Shown here: positions 1-8,486 of the stretch, piece by piece | Layout: each line of letters starts with the position of its first letter | How positions within the stretch are numbered: position 1 is the stretch's first letter | NCBI RefSeq assembly: GCF_002198655.1 | Contig: NZ_MWLN01000191.1 | Coordinates: 62,001-126,000, forward strand | Direction: 5' to 3' | Length of the DNA: 64,000 nt | From: Kineosporia sp. A_224 | GTDB lineage: Bacteria > Actinomycetota > Actinomycetes > Actinomycetales > Kineosporiaceae | The notes under the pieces: model-generated | The model's input: only the letters and a program-made list of their open reading frames with translations | Told to the model about the DNA's origin: nothing | Database searches by the model: none | Translations under genes and position numbers: made by a program

Positions 1-666
1 GAGCGCTTCATCCGGCTCTCGGTCCGCGTCGACAACCGGCGCGACGACCACCGTCTGCGGCTCTGGGTCGGTCTGGGCGAGACGGCGACCGGGTCCGTCG
101 CCCTTTCGCCGTACGAGATCGTCGAGCGTCCGTTGGTCGGCGAGGGTTTCGCGAGCGAGATCGGCTCCCCCACCTGGCCCGCGCGAGGTGCGGTGCTGGC
201 CGGCGGGACCGCACTGCTCACCGAGGGGGTGGTGGAGTACGAGGTCGACGGCGACCGGCTCGGTGTCACGCTGCTGCGCTCGGTCGGTGTCATCGCGAAG
301 CCGATGCTCGCCACGCGACCGATCTGGGCCGGGCCCTCCGTGCCTGCACCGGAGGGCCAGTGCCGCGGTGAGTCGAGGTACGAGCTCGCGGTACTGCCGG
401 AGGCGGTGCCCGGCGAGCTCGTGGAGCAGTGGGAGCGATTCGCGCTCCCGTTACTCGAGACGACTTCACGCGGCGGCGGCGTCGCACGGTCCGGACAGCT
501 GCTGCGCGTCGACGGCGCGCATCTGTCGTCGGTTCGCCGCGTCGACGGCGAGCTCGAGGTGCGCCTCTGGAACCAGAGTCCCGATGAGCTCCACGTCACG
601 GTTGGCGGATCGTCAACAACCCTGGCACCGTTCGGAATCGAAACTGTCCTACCGCCGACCGCCTGA
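1..666 (+). CDS. GH38 alpha-mannosidase, C-terminal fragment (gene starts upstream of the window)
   Basis: The reading frame is open from base 1 to the TGA at 666, so the gene enters from the left edge. About 221 residues are visible. An early DDHRLRLWV stretch resembles the DHRLR signature of the C-terminal beta-sandwich of family 38 glycoside hydrolases. Later residues (an arginine-rich segment, a YELAVLP segment and the terminal APFGIETV) fit the closing beta domain of bacterial alpha-mannosidases. The catalytic N-terminal domain is not in view, so substrate cannot be judged. Family assignment rests on these C-terminal motifs alone. The nearest downstream gene starts 283 bp away. Confidence 0.6.
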   Translation, partial: ERFIRLSVRVDNRRDDHRLRLWVGLGETATGSVALSPYEIVERPLVGEGFASEIGSPTWPARGAVLAGGTALLTEGVVEYEVDGDRLGVTLLRSVGVIAKPMLATRPIWAGPSVPAPEGQCRGESRYELAVLPEAVPGELVEQWERFALPLLETTSRGGGVARSGQLLRVDGAHLSSVRRVDGELEVRLWNQSPDELHVTVGGSSTTLAPFGIETVLPPTA

Positions 667-818
667 GGCGACCGCACACCAGTTCAAAACGCCCAAGCGA
701 CTCCTACCCGTGACTTCCAAGCGCCAGACCTCGCCGGCAAGACGCACGGCCGTGACCAGCGACGGTGGCCATCTGTCGCGTCGGATTCCGACTTGGCTCC
801 AGACAAACAGGGGCGGTT

Positions 819-862
819 CGCCTTGACGTGACGCACTATTCGCCTGGACGTGACGCACTACA
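819..862 (+). repeat. Two tandem 22-bp repeats between the mannosidase and amidohydrolase genes
   Basis: Two adjacent 22-bp units (819-840 and 841-862) differ at only three positions and share the core GACGTGACGCACTA. They lie about 90 bp upstream of the amidohydrolase start at 950, so they could be a direct-repeat binding site for its regulator. That role is an inference. The rest of the 283-bp gap shows no gene or hairpin that I can support. Confidence 0.5.
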
Positions 863-949
863 CGGACGACCGACAGCACCTGTCCCAGTCGACCAAGCGA
901 GTCGCCGTCGAGCACACGTGCCGTCGAAGACACGGGCTAGAGTCCGCGC

Positions 950-2227
950 ATGGCGCTCAGGCTGCCCGCGATCCTCGCCGACCACCGCCCGGCGTCCGGG
1001 ATGGCCGCTCTCGTCGGGGCGCGCCTGTTCGACGGCACCGGTAGCGGTGTCGGCGGCCCCGTCACCGTCGTCCTGCGTGACGGGCGCATCGAGCGTGTGC
1101 AGGACGTCGCCGAGCCCGTGCCCGCCGACGTGCCCGGGCTCGACCTCGCCGGGCGGTACCTGATGCCGGGGCTGGTCGACGTCCACACCCACCTGTCGAT
1201 CCTCGAGCACGTCGACAGCTTCCCCAGGCCGGAGCACGGTGCAGAACCGCTGCTGCCAAACCTCACCGGGCACATCGTGGCGCAGACCCTACGCCGCAGC
1301 CTTCGGATGGGAGTGACCACCGTCCGGGACGTCGGGGCGTACGGCGACACCGTCCTGGAGGCCCGGCAGGCGATGCGCTACGAGGTGTTCGCCGGCCCGC
1401 GGCTGTACGCCTGCGGCCGGATCGTCTCCGCAACCGCGCCCGGCGGCCGCTTCTTCGACGGCATGTACCGCGAGGCCGACGGACCGGACGACCTGCGCCG
1501 GGCCGTCCGGGAGCAGTTCCGCCGCGGCGCCGACTTCATCAAGCTCATGACCACCGGCGCCCGGTCCGTCGAGATCGAGGACCCGGACCCGGCGCAGCTG
1601 ACCCCGCCGGAGGTCGCCGCCGTCGTCGACGAGGCGCACCGCCTCGGCTACCGGGTCGCCGCGCACTGCGAGGGCCTGGCCGGTTCCGAGCTGGCGATCC
1701 TCGCCGGCGCCGACAGCATCGAGCACGGGATGTACCTCCACCGCCGCCCGGACCTGCTCGACGCGATGGCCCGGCAAGGGCAGGTCCTCGTGCCCACGCT
1801 GACGTTCCTGCACGCGGTGGCCGAGAACGGCACCTGGACCCCCGAGCTCGTCGAGCAGGGCAAGTTCAACGTCGAGGAGGCCCACGAGACCCTCCAAGCA
1901 GCCCACCGGGCCGGCGTCACCATAGCCCTCGGCCAGGACGGACCCGCACCCGAACGCGCCGCCGACGAGCTGGTCCGTCTCATCGAGCACGGTCTGCCCA
2001 GCACGGACGCCCTGCGCGCCGCCACCCTCGGCGGCGCCGTCGCCCTCGGCGCCGAGGACCTGCTCGGCACCGTCCGCCCCGGCCGCTGGGCTGACCTCGT
2101 CGTCCTCGACGCCGACCCCGTCCAGCAGCCGCACGCCCTCCAGGACCCCGACCGGATCCGCCTCGTACTCCGCAACGGCGTCCCGGTCGCCGGAGCCGAC
2201 CTCGACCCACCACACCTCGGCATCTGA
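950..2227 (+). CDS. Metal-dependent amidohydrolase (imidazolonepropionase / Xaa-Pro dipeptidase-like)
   Basis: A 425-residue cytosolic protein with no signal peptide. It has the full amidohydrolase-superfamily metal set in order: HxH in VDVHTHL (about residue 80), a lysine in FIKLMTTGA (about 200), a histidine in VAAHCEG (about 240), a histidine in DSIEHGMY (about 260) and an aspartate in ALGQDGPAP (about 330). The C-terminal WADLVVLDADP closes the small beta domain. This layout is typical of enzymes hydrolysing cyclic amides or Xaa-Pro dipeptides, but the true substrate is not evident. It stands alone, between the mannosidase fragment and the first attachment-site repeat. An internal ATG near 1001 is a possible alternative start. 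Confidence 0.8.
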   Translation: MALRLPAILADHRPASGMAALVGARLFDGTGSGVGGPVTVVLRDGRIERVQDVAEPVPADVPGLDLAGRYLMPGLVDVHTHLSILEHVDSFPRPEHGAEPLLPNLTGHIVAQTLRRSLRMGVTTVRDVGAYGDTVLEARQAMRYEVFAGPRLYACGRIVSATAPGGRFFDGMYREADGPDDLRRAVREQFRRGADFIKLMTTGARSVEIEDPDPAQLTPPEVAAVVDEAHRLGYRVAAHCEGLAGSELAILAGADSIEHGMYLHRRPDLLDAMARQGQVLVPTLTFLHAVAENGTWTPELVEQGKFNVEEAHETLQAAHRAGVTIALGQDGPAPERAADELVRLIEHGLPSTDALRAATLGGAVALGAEDLLGTVRPGRWADLVVLDADPVQQPHALQDPDRIRLVLRNGVPVAGADLDPPHLGI

Positions 2228-2423
2228 GACCAGAACCATCGAGGACCCGAAGCACCTCCGACGCCGACTTCTGGACTTGACCGTCCCTGTCAGGGGCGTC
2301 CCGTTGAGAGCGCGGCTGACAGCAACGAGGCTGCATTCGCGGCGCACCACGCGGGACGACGCGAGCGAAATCACCCTAGTCAGAAGCTCGGCCCACACCG
2401 CGACGGACGATCCTGAAGCGGGT

Positions 2424-2465
2424 GAAAATCGGAAGGTCGGCGGTTCGACCCCGCCCCTGGCCACC
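2424..2465 (+). other. Attachment-site core A: 3' half of a tRNA-Phe-like gene
   Basis: This 42-bp segment reads as the end of an anticodon loop (GAAAA), the 3' anticodon-stem strand, variable loop, a complete T-arm (GGCGG, TTCGACC loop, CCGCC) and the acceptor strand CCTGGCC followed by ACC. There is no 5' half next to it, so it is a remnant, not a tRNA gene. The same 42 bases recur at 23669, 27063 and 50983, and with two mismatches at 40338. Displaced tRNA 3' ends of this kind are the usual product of tyrosine-integrase insertion. The GAA anticodon suggests tRNA-Phe, but the intact gene is not in the window. Confidence 0.8.
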
Positions 2466-2467
2466 GA

Positions 2468-2516
2468 AAGGCCTCTGAACTGGGGAAACGCAACCTATTC
2501 CCCCAGTTCAAAGGCC
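2468..2516 (+). terminator. Terminator-like hairpin after tRNA remnant A
   Basis: An inverted repeat directly after the tRNA remnant pairs GGCCTCTGAACTGGGG with CCCCAGTTCAAAGGCC (one mismatch) around a loop of about 15 nt. The position fits a tRNA terminator that was duplicated together with the tRNA 3' end. There is no strong T-run. Confidence 0.55.
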
Positions 2517-2769
2517 CTTCGTCGTCTTGCGGTGTCCGCGCCGCCCGATGACAGCCGTGGCCAGCCGGACACCCGAGAGCCTCCGAACGCCCAAGACTTG
2601 CCCATTGTCTGCCCAAGTGCCAGGTCGCCGCGCCCAGACGTGAGAGAACGACAGGCCCCTGATCAGCAGCGATGCACCTGATCGTTCGGACCCGCCCGAA
2701 AGTGATGGTCCGACGATCGATCGGAAGGTCGAAGGTTGACCCCGCTGCTGACATCGCCACGACCAACGT

Positions 2770-2786
2770 TGAGGCGTTGGTGAGGC
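2770..2786 (+). promoter_or_regulatory. TGAGGC direct-repeat operator upstream of PhyH
   Basis: TGAGGC occurs twice, 11 bp apart, in TGAGGCGTTGGTGAGGC, 93 bp before the PhyH start. The same paired element in reverse orientation occurs at 13046-13066 and 23427-23447. Three copies placed at three promoters of one catabolic island suggest a shared regulator, most simply the LacI-family protein starting at 13094. Binding is inferred. Confidence 0.55.
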
Positions 2787-2878
2787 GTCTGCGGCCTCCC
2801 GGCCCTGCGACACCGACCTAGCGTGTGAGTCGGCGCTCCCTTCCGGGACGGCCGCCGGCTCGAAGAGGAGTGCGCGCC

Positions 2879-4057
2879 ATGACGACGCCCACCGCGCAGC
2901 AGCGGACACCCGGCTGGTTCTCCCCGGCGGACTGCAGCCTCGACGACTTCCGGGCCCTGGTCGAGACCCCCACCGACCTGGCCGCGTACCCGTTCGCCGA
3001 CGACGTCCGCGAGAACATCCTGGTGTACGGCCCGCGCGCCTACGAGGCCGCGCGGACGACGGACGGCCGGCGGGCGGTCCAGGCCGAGCTCGGCCGGGCG
3101 CTGCTCGAGGGACCCGGCGTCGTCGTTCTGGCCGGCGCCTTCGACCGTGCGGTCGTGGACCGGGTCTCGGTGGTCTTCGAGGCGATGGTCGCCGAGCAGC
3201 GCGCGGCCGGTGCCCGGGACGGCGACTTCTTCGCACCTACCGGTGAGAACGACCGGGTCTGGCGTGCCCTCGACAAGCTCGCCCTCCGCGACCCGGAGGC
3301 GTTCGCGGCCTACTACGCCACGGACGCCGTCGCGATCGTCGCGCAGGCCTGGCTCGGCCGCGGCTACCAGATCACGAGCCAGGTCAACGTCGTCAACCCC
3401 GGCGGCAAGGCCCAGGAGCCGCACCGGGACTACCACCTGGGCTTCATGTCGGACCGGCAGTGCGAGGAGTTCCCCGCCCACGTCCACGGGGTCTCGCCGC
3501 TGCTCACTCTCCAGGGCGCCGTCGCGCACTGCGACATGCCCGTCGAGACCGGCCCGACGATGCTGCTGCCGAACTCGCAGAAGTACCCGGCGGGCTACGT
3601 CGCCTACCAGCAGCCGGAGTTCGCCGCCTACTTCCAGGAACGGCACGTCCAGCTCCCGCTCGCCACCGGCGACGCGGTCTTCTTCAGTCCGGCGCTCTTC
3701 CACGGCGCGGGCACGAACCGCTCGGCGACGGTGCGCCGCACCGCCAACCTGCTGCAGATCTCCTCCCCCTTCGGGCGCGCGATGGAGACCGTCGACCGGG
3801 ACGCCATGTGCCGCGCCCTGTACCCGGCCCTGCTGGCGCACATGGCGTCCGGCTGGTCGGCGCAGGCGGTCGAGAACGTCGTCGCGGCATCGGCCGAGGG
3901 GTACGCGTTCCCGACCGACCTCGACCGTGACCCGCCGGTCGGTGGTCTCGCGCCGGCGTCCCAGGCCGACCTCGTGCGGGCCGCGCTCGCCGCGGGCAGC
4001 TCCCCGGAGGAGCTGGGCGCTGTCCTCGACGCGCTCGCCCGCCGCCGCGACCTGTGA
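2879..4057 (+). CDS. Phytanoyl-CoA dioxygenase (PhyH) family Fe(II)/2-oxoglutarate oxygenase
   Basis: A 392-residue protein with the non-haem iron facial triad of PhyH enzymes: HxD in EPHRDYH (about residue 182) and a distal histidine in LFHGAG followed by an arginine-rich RRTAN segment that would hold 2-oxoglutarate. ATG 2879 is chosen because GAAGAGGAG lies 8 bp upstream. PhyH members hydroxylate or demethylate small hydrophobic or sugar-like substrates. The gene converges on an operon for an O-demethylase-like MocD/MocE pair, and a TGAGGC operator precedes it. I infer that it acts on the same methylated or branched inositol compound. The exact substrate is unknown. Confidence 0.8.
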   Translation: MTTPTAQQRTPGWFSPADCSLDDFRALVETPTDLAAYPFADDVRENILVYGPRAYEAARTTDGRRAVQAELGRALLEGPGVVVLAGAFDRAVVDRVSVVFEAMVAEQRAAGARDGDFFAPTGENDRVWRALDKLALRDPEAFAAYYATDAVAIVAQAWLGRGYQITSQVNVVNPGGKAQEPHRDYHLGFMSDRQCEEFPAHVHGVSPLLTLQGAVAHCDMPVETGPTMLLPNSQKYPAGYVAYQQPEFAAYFQERHVQLPLATGDAVFFSPALFHGAGTNRSATVRRTANLLQISSPFGRAMETVDRDAMCRALYPALLAHMASGWSAQAVENVVAASAEGYAFPTDLDRDPPVGGLAPASQADLVRAALAAGSSPEELGAVLDALARRRDL

Positions 4058-4073
4058 GCCACGAGCCGGGCCT

Positions 4074-4388
4074 TCAGTCGAGGTCGATCTCCACGACCCC
4101 GTCGACGACGCGGGTCGGGTAGGTCCTCAGGCCCACGAGGACCGGCGCCCCGAGGGCCTTGCCGGTCCGGTAGTCGAAGCGGCCGTTGTGCCGCGGGCAC
4201 TCGATCTCGTGGCCCATGACGAAGCCGCGGCAGAGCATCTCCGCCTCGTGGGTGCAGAAGCCGTCGCTGGCGAAGTACTCGTCGTCAGGCGAGCGGTAGA
4301 TCGCGTACTCGGTGCCGCCGTGCGTGAACGGCGCGACGTCCTCGGCCTCGACGTCGTCGGCCTTGACGGTGGGGATCCAGCTGGGCAC
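4074..4388 (-). CDS. mocE: MocE-like Rieske [2Fe-2S] ferredoxin
   Basis: A small 104-residue soluble Rieske protein with the two cluster-binding boxes C45-T-H47 and C64-P-R-H67, so two Cys and two His are all present. Its length and the YAIYRSPDDEYF segment fit the MocE family known from rhizobial rhizopine catabolism. It would carry electrons to the oxygenase encoded directly upstream at 4405, 16 bp away in the same operon. A MocF-type ferredoxin reductase is not seen in the window and must come from elsewhere. It is the last gene of the seven-gene operon running from 10561. Confidence 0.8.
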   Translation of the reverse strand: MPSWIPTVKADDVEAEDVAPFTHGGTEYAIYRSPDDEYFASDGFCTHEAEMLCRGFVMGHEIECPRHNGRFDYRTGKALGAPVLVGLRTYPTRVVDGVVEIDLD

Positions 4389-4404
4389 GAGGGCTCCTCG
4401 ACGG

Positions 4405-5493
4405 TCAGAGGGACGGCGGGACGGCGACGGCTGGCTCGTAGTAGGGCGCGGCGCCGGGCGGCAGGTCGCGGCGGACGTAGTAGCTCTGGTCCTTGAGCTG
4501 GCGCAGGACCGCCGGGACGAGCTCGCGGTACGCGGCCCAGATCGAGGGGTACATCGGGGCGAGGTCGCCCTTGATCTGCTCGTGGAGCTCGGGCAGCCGG
4601 TGGTAGGGCACCATCGGGAACATGTGGTGCTCGACGTGGAAGTTCATGTTCCAGTAGAGGAACCGGTTGACGACGTTCATCCGGACCGAGCGGGTGTTGA
4701 GCCGGTGGTCGAGGACGTTCTCCCCCAGGCCGGCGTGCTGGGTGAGCCCGTACACGATGTGCATGAACGTCCCGTACATCCGCGGTCCGCCGACGAGCAG
4801 CAGCGGCAGCCACGACGACGTCACCACCGCGGTCGCCAGGGTCGCGGCGTAGACGAGCGACCAGAGTCGTGCGGTCCGGTAGGTGCGGAAGCGTTCCTGT
4901 TCCGGGATAGTGTCGGCTTCGTCGGTGGTGAGCCGCCCGGCGGCGTGGAGCAGCATCTTCCCCAACGACACCGGGACGTCGTAGAGGCCGAAGAGGTTGG
5001 CGAGCATGCGCACGAGCCGGGCCGGTCGCATCGCCTGGATCTCCGGGTCGCGGCCGACGATGAGGGTGTCGGTGTGGTGCCGGGTGTGGCCCCAGCGGTA
5101 GGCCGTGGGGTCGCGCATCATCATGAAGCAGGCCAGCTGGTAGACGGCGGTGTCCATCCACCGGGTCCGGAACGCCGTCCCGTGCCCGGCCTCGTGCCAG
5201 CGCGAGTCGCCGCCGGAGCCGTAGAGGACGCCGTAGACGAGCAGCAGCGGTACGGCGGCCCATGGGTGCCCGTGCACCCACAGCACGCCCCCGGCAGCGG
5301 CGCAGACGACCATGAGCCCGACCCAGATGACGGTGTCTCGGATCGCCGGCCCGTCGCTGCGTGCCATGAGCTCCTTGAGCCGCTTGCGCGGCACCTCGCT
5401 GTGGAACCACTGCGCCCCGGAGAGCCCGGAGTCCAGCGCCTGCCGCCCGGCCGGACTGTCGAGGGCGTACTGCGCCAGTCGTTCCCGGCCCAC
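4405..5493 (-). CDS. mocD: MocD-like membrane di-iron oxygenase (fatty acid desaturase fold)
   Basis: A 362-residue integral membrane protein with the three histidine boxes of the desaturase/AlkB fold: HEAGH, HTRHH and HVEHH, ligating a di-iron site. Hydrophobic segments lie around residues 55-95 and 180-225. GTG 5493 is the likely start, just after the upstream stop at 5499. In rhizobia, MocD with the Rieske ferredoxin MocE is implicated in oxidative removal of the rhizopine O-methyl group. The adjacent MocE-like gene and the inositol dehydrogenases make that role more likely here than lipid desaturation. The actual substrate is an inference. Confidence 0.75.
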   Translation of the reverse strand: MGRERLAQYALDSPAGRQALDSGLSGAQWFHSEVPRKRLKELMARSDGPAIRDTVIWVGLMVVCAAAGGVLWVHGHPWAAVPLLLVYGVLYGSGGDSRWHEAGHGTAFRTRWMDTAVYQLACFMMMRDPTAYRWGHTRHHTDTLIVGRDPEIQAMRPARLVRMLANLFGLYDVPVSLGKMLLHAAGRLTTDEADTIPEQERFRTYRTARLWSLVYAATLATAVVTSSWLPLLLVGGPRMYGTFMHIVYGLTQHAGLGENVLDHRLNTRSVRMNVVNRFLYWNMNFHVEHHMFPMVPYHRLPELHEQIKGDLAPMYPSIWAAYRELVPAVLRQLKDQSYYVRRDLPPGAAPYYEPAVAVPPSL

Positions 5494-5498
5494 CGGAC

Positions 5499-6512
5499 TC
5501 AGTCCTCGCCCGCGTACAGGGCAGGCTTGTCGGCGAGCACGACGTCGACCGGCTCGCCCTTGGCGTACGAGACGACGGCGGCCTCGGCGACGGCGGTCGC
5601 GGCGTAGCCGTCCCAGGTGCTCGGGCCGCCGACCCGGCCGACGGCGAGGCCGTCGACCCAGGTCTGCAGCTCGCGGGTGTAGGCCGGCTCGAACCGCTCC
5701 TGCCAGTCCGCGGGCACGCCTTCGCTGCGGTGGCCGGCCGTGATGACGACGGTGGTGCGCGGGTTGTCGAGGCTCACGGTGCCGAGCGACCCGACGATCT
5801 CGCAGCGGACGTCGTAGCCGTACTGGCAGTTGACGAACGACTCGACGGTGACGACCTCGCCGCCGGCCATCCGCAGGACGGCGATCTGCGGGTCGCGCAT
5901 CCCGTTCGCGGCGAGCGGACTCGTCTTCACCGGGAGCACGGTGACGCTCGCGATCTCGGCGCCGAACAGCCAGCGGAAGATGTCGAACTCGTGGACGAGG
6001 GAGTCGGTGAGCGACATCTCGCCGCGGAAGAAGTCCGGCACGGTGGCGTTCCGGTGGATGGCGTGCGCGAGCAGCGGCTCGCCGATGACCCCGTCCGCCA
6101 TGGCCTTCTTCACGTCGAGGTAACCGGCGTCGTAGCGGCGCATGAACCCGAGCTGGACGAGCCGGCGACCGGCGGCGGCCTCCGCCTGGAGCACCCGCAG
6201 CGCCTCGGCGGACGACGTCGCGAGCGGCTTCTCGCAGAGCACCGGCTTGCCGGCCGCGATGCACGCGATCGCCTGGTCGGGGTGCAGGTGCCCGGGTGAG
6301 GCGATGACGACCGCATCCACGTCGTCGGCGGCGACGACCGCCTCCCACGACGTGTGCGCGGTCGCGCCGGCTGTCGCGGCGACCTGATGCGCGCGCTCGG
6401 TCGCGACGTCGAACACCGCGGTCACCGTGGCGCCGGCGACGAGGGTCGTCAGGCGGGTGACGTGGTCGGCACCGATCATCCCGGTGCCGATGACGCCGAC
6501 TCTCAGGGTCAT
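5499..6512 (-). CDS. iolG: myo-Inositol 2-dehydrogenase (IolG), Gfo/Idh/MocA family
   Basis: 337 residues with an N-terminal Rossmann fold (GTGMIGADH near residue 9), the catalytic-lysine motif CEKPLA (about residue 97) and the H-x3-D pair in LVHEFDIFRW. The YGYDVRCEIVGS segment matches IolG-type proteins. It oxidises myo-inositol (or related isomers) with NAD+ to 2-keto-myo-inositol, the first step of inositol catabolism. It lies between another Gfo/Idh gene and the MocD oxygenase in one operon, so demethylation and ring oxidation are probably co-expressed. Of the five Gfo/Idh genes here this is the best match to IolG. Confidence 0.8.
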   Translation of the reverse strand: MTLRVGVIGTGMIGADHVTRLTTLVAGATVTAVFDVATERAHQVAATAGATAHTSWEAVVAADDVDAVVIASPGHLHPDQAIACIAAGKPVLCEKPLATSSAEALRVLQAEAAAGRRLVQLGFMRRYDAGYLDVKKAMADGVIGEPLLAHAIHRNATVPDFFRGEMSLTDSLVHEFDIFRWLFGAEIASVTVLPVKTSPLAANGMRDPQIAVLRMAGGEVVTVESFVNCQYGYDVRCEIVGSLGTVSLDNPRTTVVITAGHRSEGVPADWQERFEPAYTRELQTWVDGLAVGRVGGPSTWDGYAATAVAEAAVVSYAKGEPVDVVLADKPALYAGED

Positions 6513-6552
6513 CTGGTCCTGCCTCTCGTGCTGGGGTCGCCGACGGCGCAGG

Positions 6553-7566
6553 TCAGCGGGCGACCTCGTCGATCCGGACAGGGCGGTGCTCGCGGGCGGA
6601 CAGGGTGGCGGCCTCGGCGGTCCACGCGGTGCCCATCGCGTCCTCGACGGTGCACGGCGACGGCGTCATGCCGGCCGCGACGTCGCAGAAGGTGGCGAGC
6701 TCGCGCCGGAACGCCTCTGTGAGCCGGTCCATGAAGAACGTGTGCGCAGGCCCGGCAGGCCAGGCGACGCCCGGCTGGGTGGCCCGCAGCGGAAGGCCTT
6801 CGTCGAGACCGGCGGCAACGGCGTCGTCCGTACCGTGCACCTCGAGCCGGACGTCGTAGCCGCGCGCGTTGGCGCGGGTGTTGGAGACGACGCCGATGCT
6901 GCCGTCGTCCATGGTGAGCAGGGTCGAGACGGTCGACCAGTCACCGTTGGCGGCGTACAGCTCCTGCGCCGCGGCAGGGTCGACGGCGCCGACCGCGTAG
7001 ACCTCGACGACCTCCCGACCAGTGACCCAACGGACGGCGTCGAAGTCGTGCACCGAGCAGTCCCGGAAGATGCCGCCGGAGACGGCGAGATACGCCGCGG
7101 GCGGCGGAGCCGGGTCGAGCGTCGTCGAGCGGACCGTGTGGACCCGCCCGAGGCTGCCGTCCCGGACGGCGTCCCGGGCGGCGACGAACGCGGGGTCGAA
7201 GCGGCGCGGGTAGCCGATCTGGACCGGGACGCCGCGGCCGGCAAGCCGGTCGCGGACCAAAACCGCCTCGTCGGCGGTGCCCGCGACCGGCTTCTCGCAG
7301 AACACCGGGACGCCCGCCTTGACGGCGGCGAGCAGCAGGTCGGCGTGCGCGTTCGTCGCCGCGGCGATGACGACGCCGTCGAGGCCTGCGGCGATGAGGT
7401 CGTCAGGCGTCGCGACCGCCCGGGCCTTCGGGAGCCGCCCGGTGACGGCCGTGACCGCGGCCGCCACCGGGTCGGTGACCACGAGCTCGTCGACCTGCGG
7501 CAGGGCGGCGAGCGTGTCCGCGTGGAAGGAGCCGATCCGGCCGAGCCCGATGAGACCGATGCGCAT
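6553..7566 (-). CDS. Gfo/Idh/MocA family oxidoreductase (inositol dehydrogenase-like), paralogue 1
   Basis: 337 residues: Rossmann motif GLGRIGSFH at the N-terminus, catalytic CEKPVAG, and HDFDAVRW for the His/Asp pair. It is strikingly similar to the gene at 21478, sharing TVRSTTLDPAPPP, FFMDRL and a terminal REHRPVRIDEV segment. The two form a paralogous pair distributed over both operons. The start ATG at 7566 overlaps the stop of the ABC ATPase gene by one base. The probable role is oxidation of an inositol stereoisomer or a keto-inositol. The stereochemistry cannot be read from sequence. Confidence 0.8.
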   Translation of the reverse strand: MRIGLIGLGRIGSFHADTLAALPQVDELVVTDPVAAAVTAVTGRLPKARAVATPDDLIAAGLDGVVIAAATNAHADLLLAAVKAGVPVFCEKPVAGTADEAVLVRDRLAGRGVPVQIGYPRRFDPAFVAARDAVRDGSLGRVHTVRSTTLDPAPPPAAYLAVSGGIFRDCSVHDFDAVRWVTGREVVEVYAVGAVDPAAAQELYAANGDWSTVSTLLTMDDGSIGVVSNTRANARGYDVRLEVHGTDDAVAAGLDEGLPLRATQPGVAWPAGPAHTFFMDRLTEAFRRELATFCDVAAGMTPSPCTVEDAMGTAWTAEAATLSAREHRPVRIDEVAR

Positions 7567-8486
7567 CAGACGTCTTCCATGCCCGCGAGCTCGTTCGGGT
7601 CGAGCTCCGGGGCCTCGATGCCGCCCGGGGCGTCGTGCGGGAGCACGACCTTCTCCGGGTGGACGCTGCGCAGCTCGTGGCTGAGCTCGGCGAGCTCCTG
7701 TCCGCCGGCCATCTCCGCCGTGAGCTGCTCGAGGGTGAGCTCGTCGCGGTGAGCGTCGAGGGCGACGTGCCCGAGCTTGAGGACCACGAAATGGTTGCCC
7801 ACCAGGTACGCGTGGTGCGGGTTGTGGGTGATGAAGATGACGCCGAGCCCGGCGTCGCGGGCCTTGGCGATGTACTTCAGGACCACGCCGGACTGCTTGA
7901 CGCCGAGGGCGGCGGTGGGCTCGTCGAGGATGATGACCCGGGCCCCGAAGTAGATGGCGCGGGCGATCGCGACGACCTGGCGCTGGCCGCCGGACAGGCT
8001 GCCGACGGCGCGGTCGAGATCAGGGATGACGATCCCCATCTTCGTTAGCTCTTCGGCGCAGATCCGCTTCATGGTGGGGATGTCGAGGAACGGCCCCTTG
8101 CGGAGCTCGTTGGCGAGGAAGAAGTTGCGCCACACGGACATGAGCGGCGCCAGGGCGAGGTCCTGGTACACGGTGGCGATGCCGAACGCCTGCGCCACCC
8201 GCGGGGAGCCGAACTGGCGGACGATGCCGCGCAGCTTCATGGTGCCTTCGCTGTACTCGTGCAGACCGGCGACGATCTTGATCAACGTCGACTTGCCGGC
8301 GCCGTTGTCGCCGAGGACGCAGGTGACCTCACCCTGCCGGACGGTGATGTTCACTCCGCGCAGCGCGTGCACGTTCCCGTAGCTCTTGCCGATGTTCTCC
8401 AGCTCGAGGACCGGACCGTCGTAGCTGCTGGACTCCCCCGCGTGGGTGGTCGCGGTCCGGGCCGCGTTCGTCCTGGCCGCGTTCAT
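7566..8486 (-). CDS. Sugar/inositol ABC transporter ATP-binding protein
   Basis: 306 residues carrying a single nucleotide-binding domain: Walker A GDNGAGKS (about residue 60), signature LSGGQ, Walker B VIILDEPT and the switch histidine in FITHN. Many ribose-type importers (RbsA) have two fused ATPase domains. This is the shorter one-domain type, which would work as a homodimer. It overlaps the permease gene by 4 bp and sits in the operon with a periplasmic-binding-type protein and inositol dehydrogenases. An inositol-like cyclitol is therefore the likely cargo. Confidence 0.88.
   Translation of the reverse strand: MNAARTNAARTATTHAGESSSYDGPVLELENIGKSYGNVHALRGVNITVRQGEVTCVLGDNGAGKSTLIKIVAGLHEYSEGTMKLRGIVRQFGSPRVAQAFGIATVYQDLALAPLMSVWRNFFLANELRKGPFLDIPTMKRICAEELTKMGIVIPDLDRAVGSLSGGQRQVVAIARAIYFGARVIILDEPTAALGVKQSGVVLKYIAKARDAGLGVIFITHNPHHAYLVGNHFVVLKLGHVALDAHRDELTLEQLTAEMAGGQELAELSHELRSVHPEKVVLPHDAPGGIEAPELDPNELAGMEDV

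Larger units (their letters stand above)
2424..2744 (+). repeat. Long att-associated repeat, copy A
   Basis: About 300 bp beginning with core A recur with high identity at 27063 and 50983. Order within the unit: tRNA 3' end, terminator-like hairpin, an alignable spacer, three GCCCA-type hexamers 11 bp apart (2589, 2600, 2611), a GATCGTTCGGAC segment, and a decayed second core (2719-2744) matching about 23 of 27 core bases with one deletion. The hexamers have the spacing expected of integrase arm-type sites. No credible coding frame is present. This repeat is the main content of the 651-bp gap between the amidohydrolase and the PhyH gene. Confidence 0.8.

Noticed and set aside
2765-2770. AACGTT upstream of PhyH as a fourth LacI-type operator
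   Set aside because: It lacks the flanking TA dyad bases of the sites at 10765-10876 and overlaps the better-supported TGAGGC repeat, so it is probably chance.
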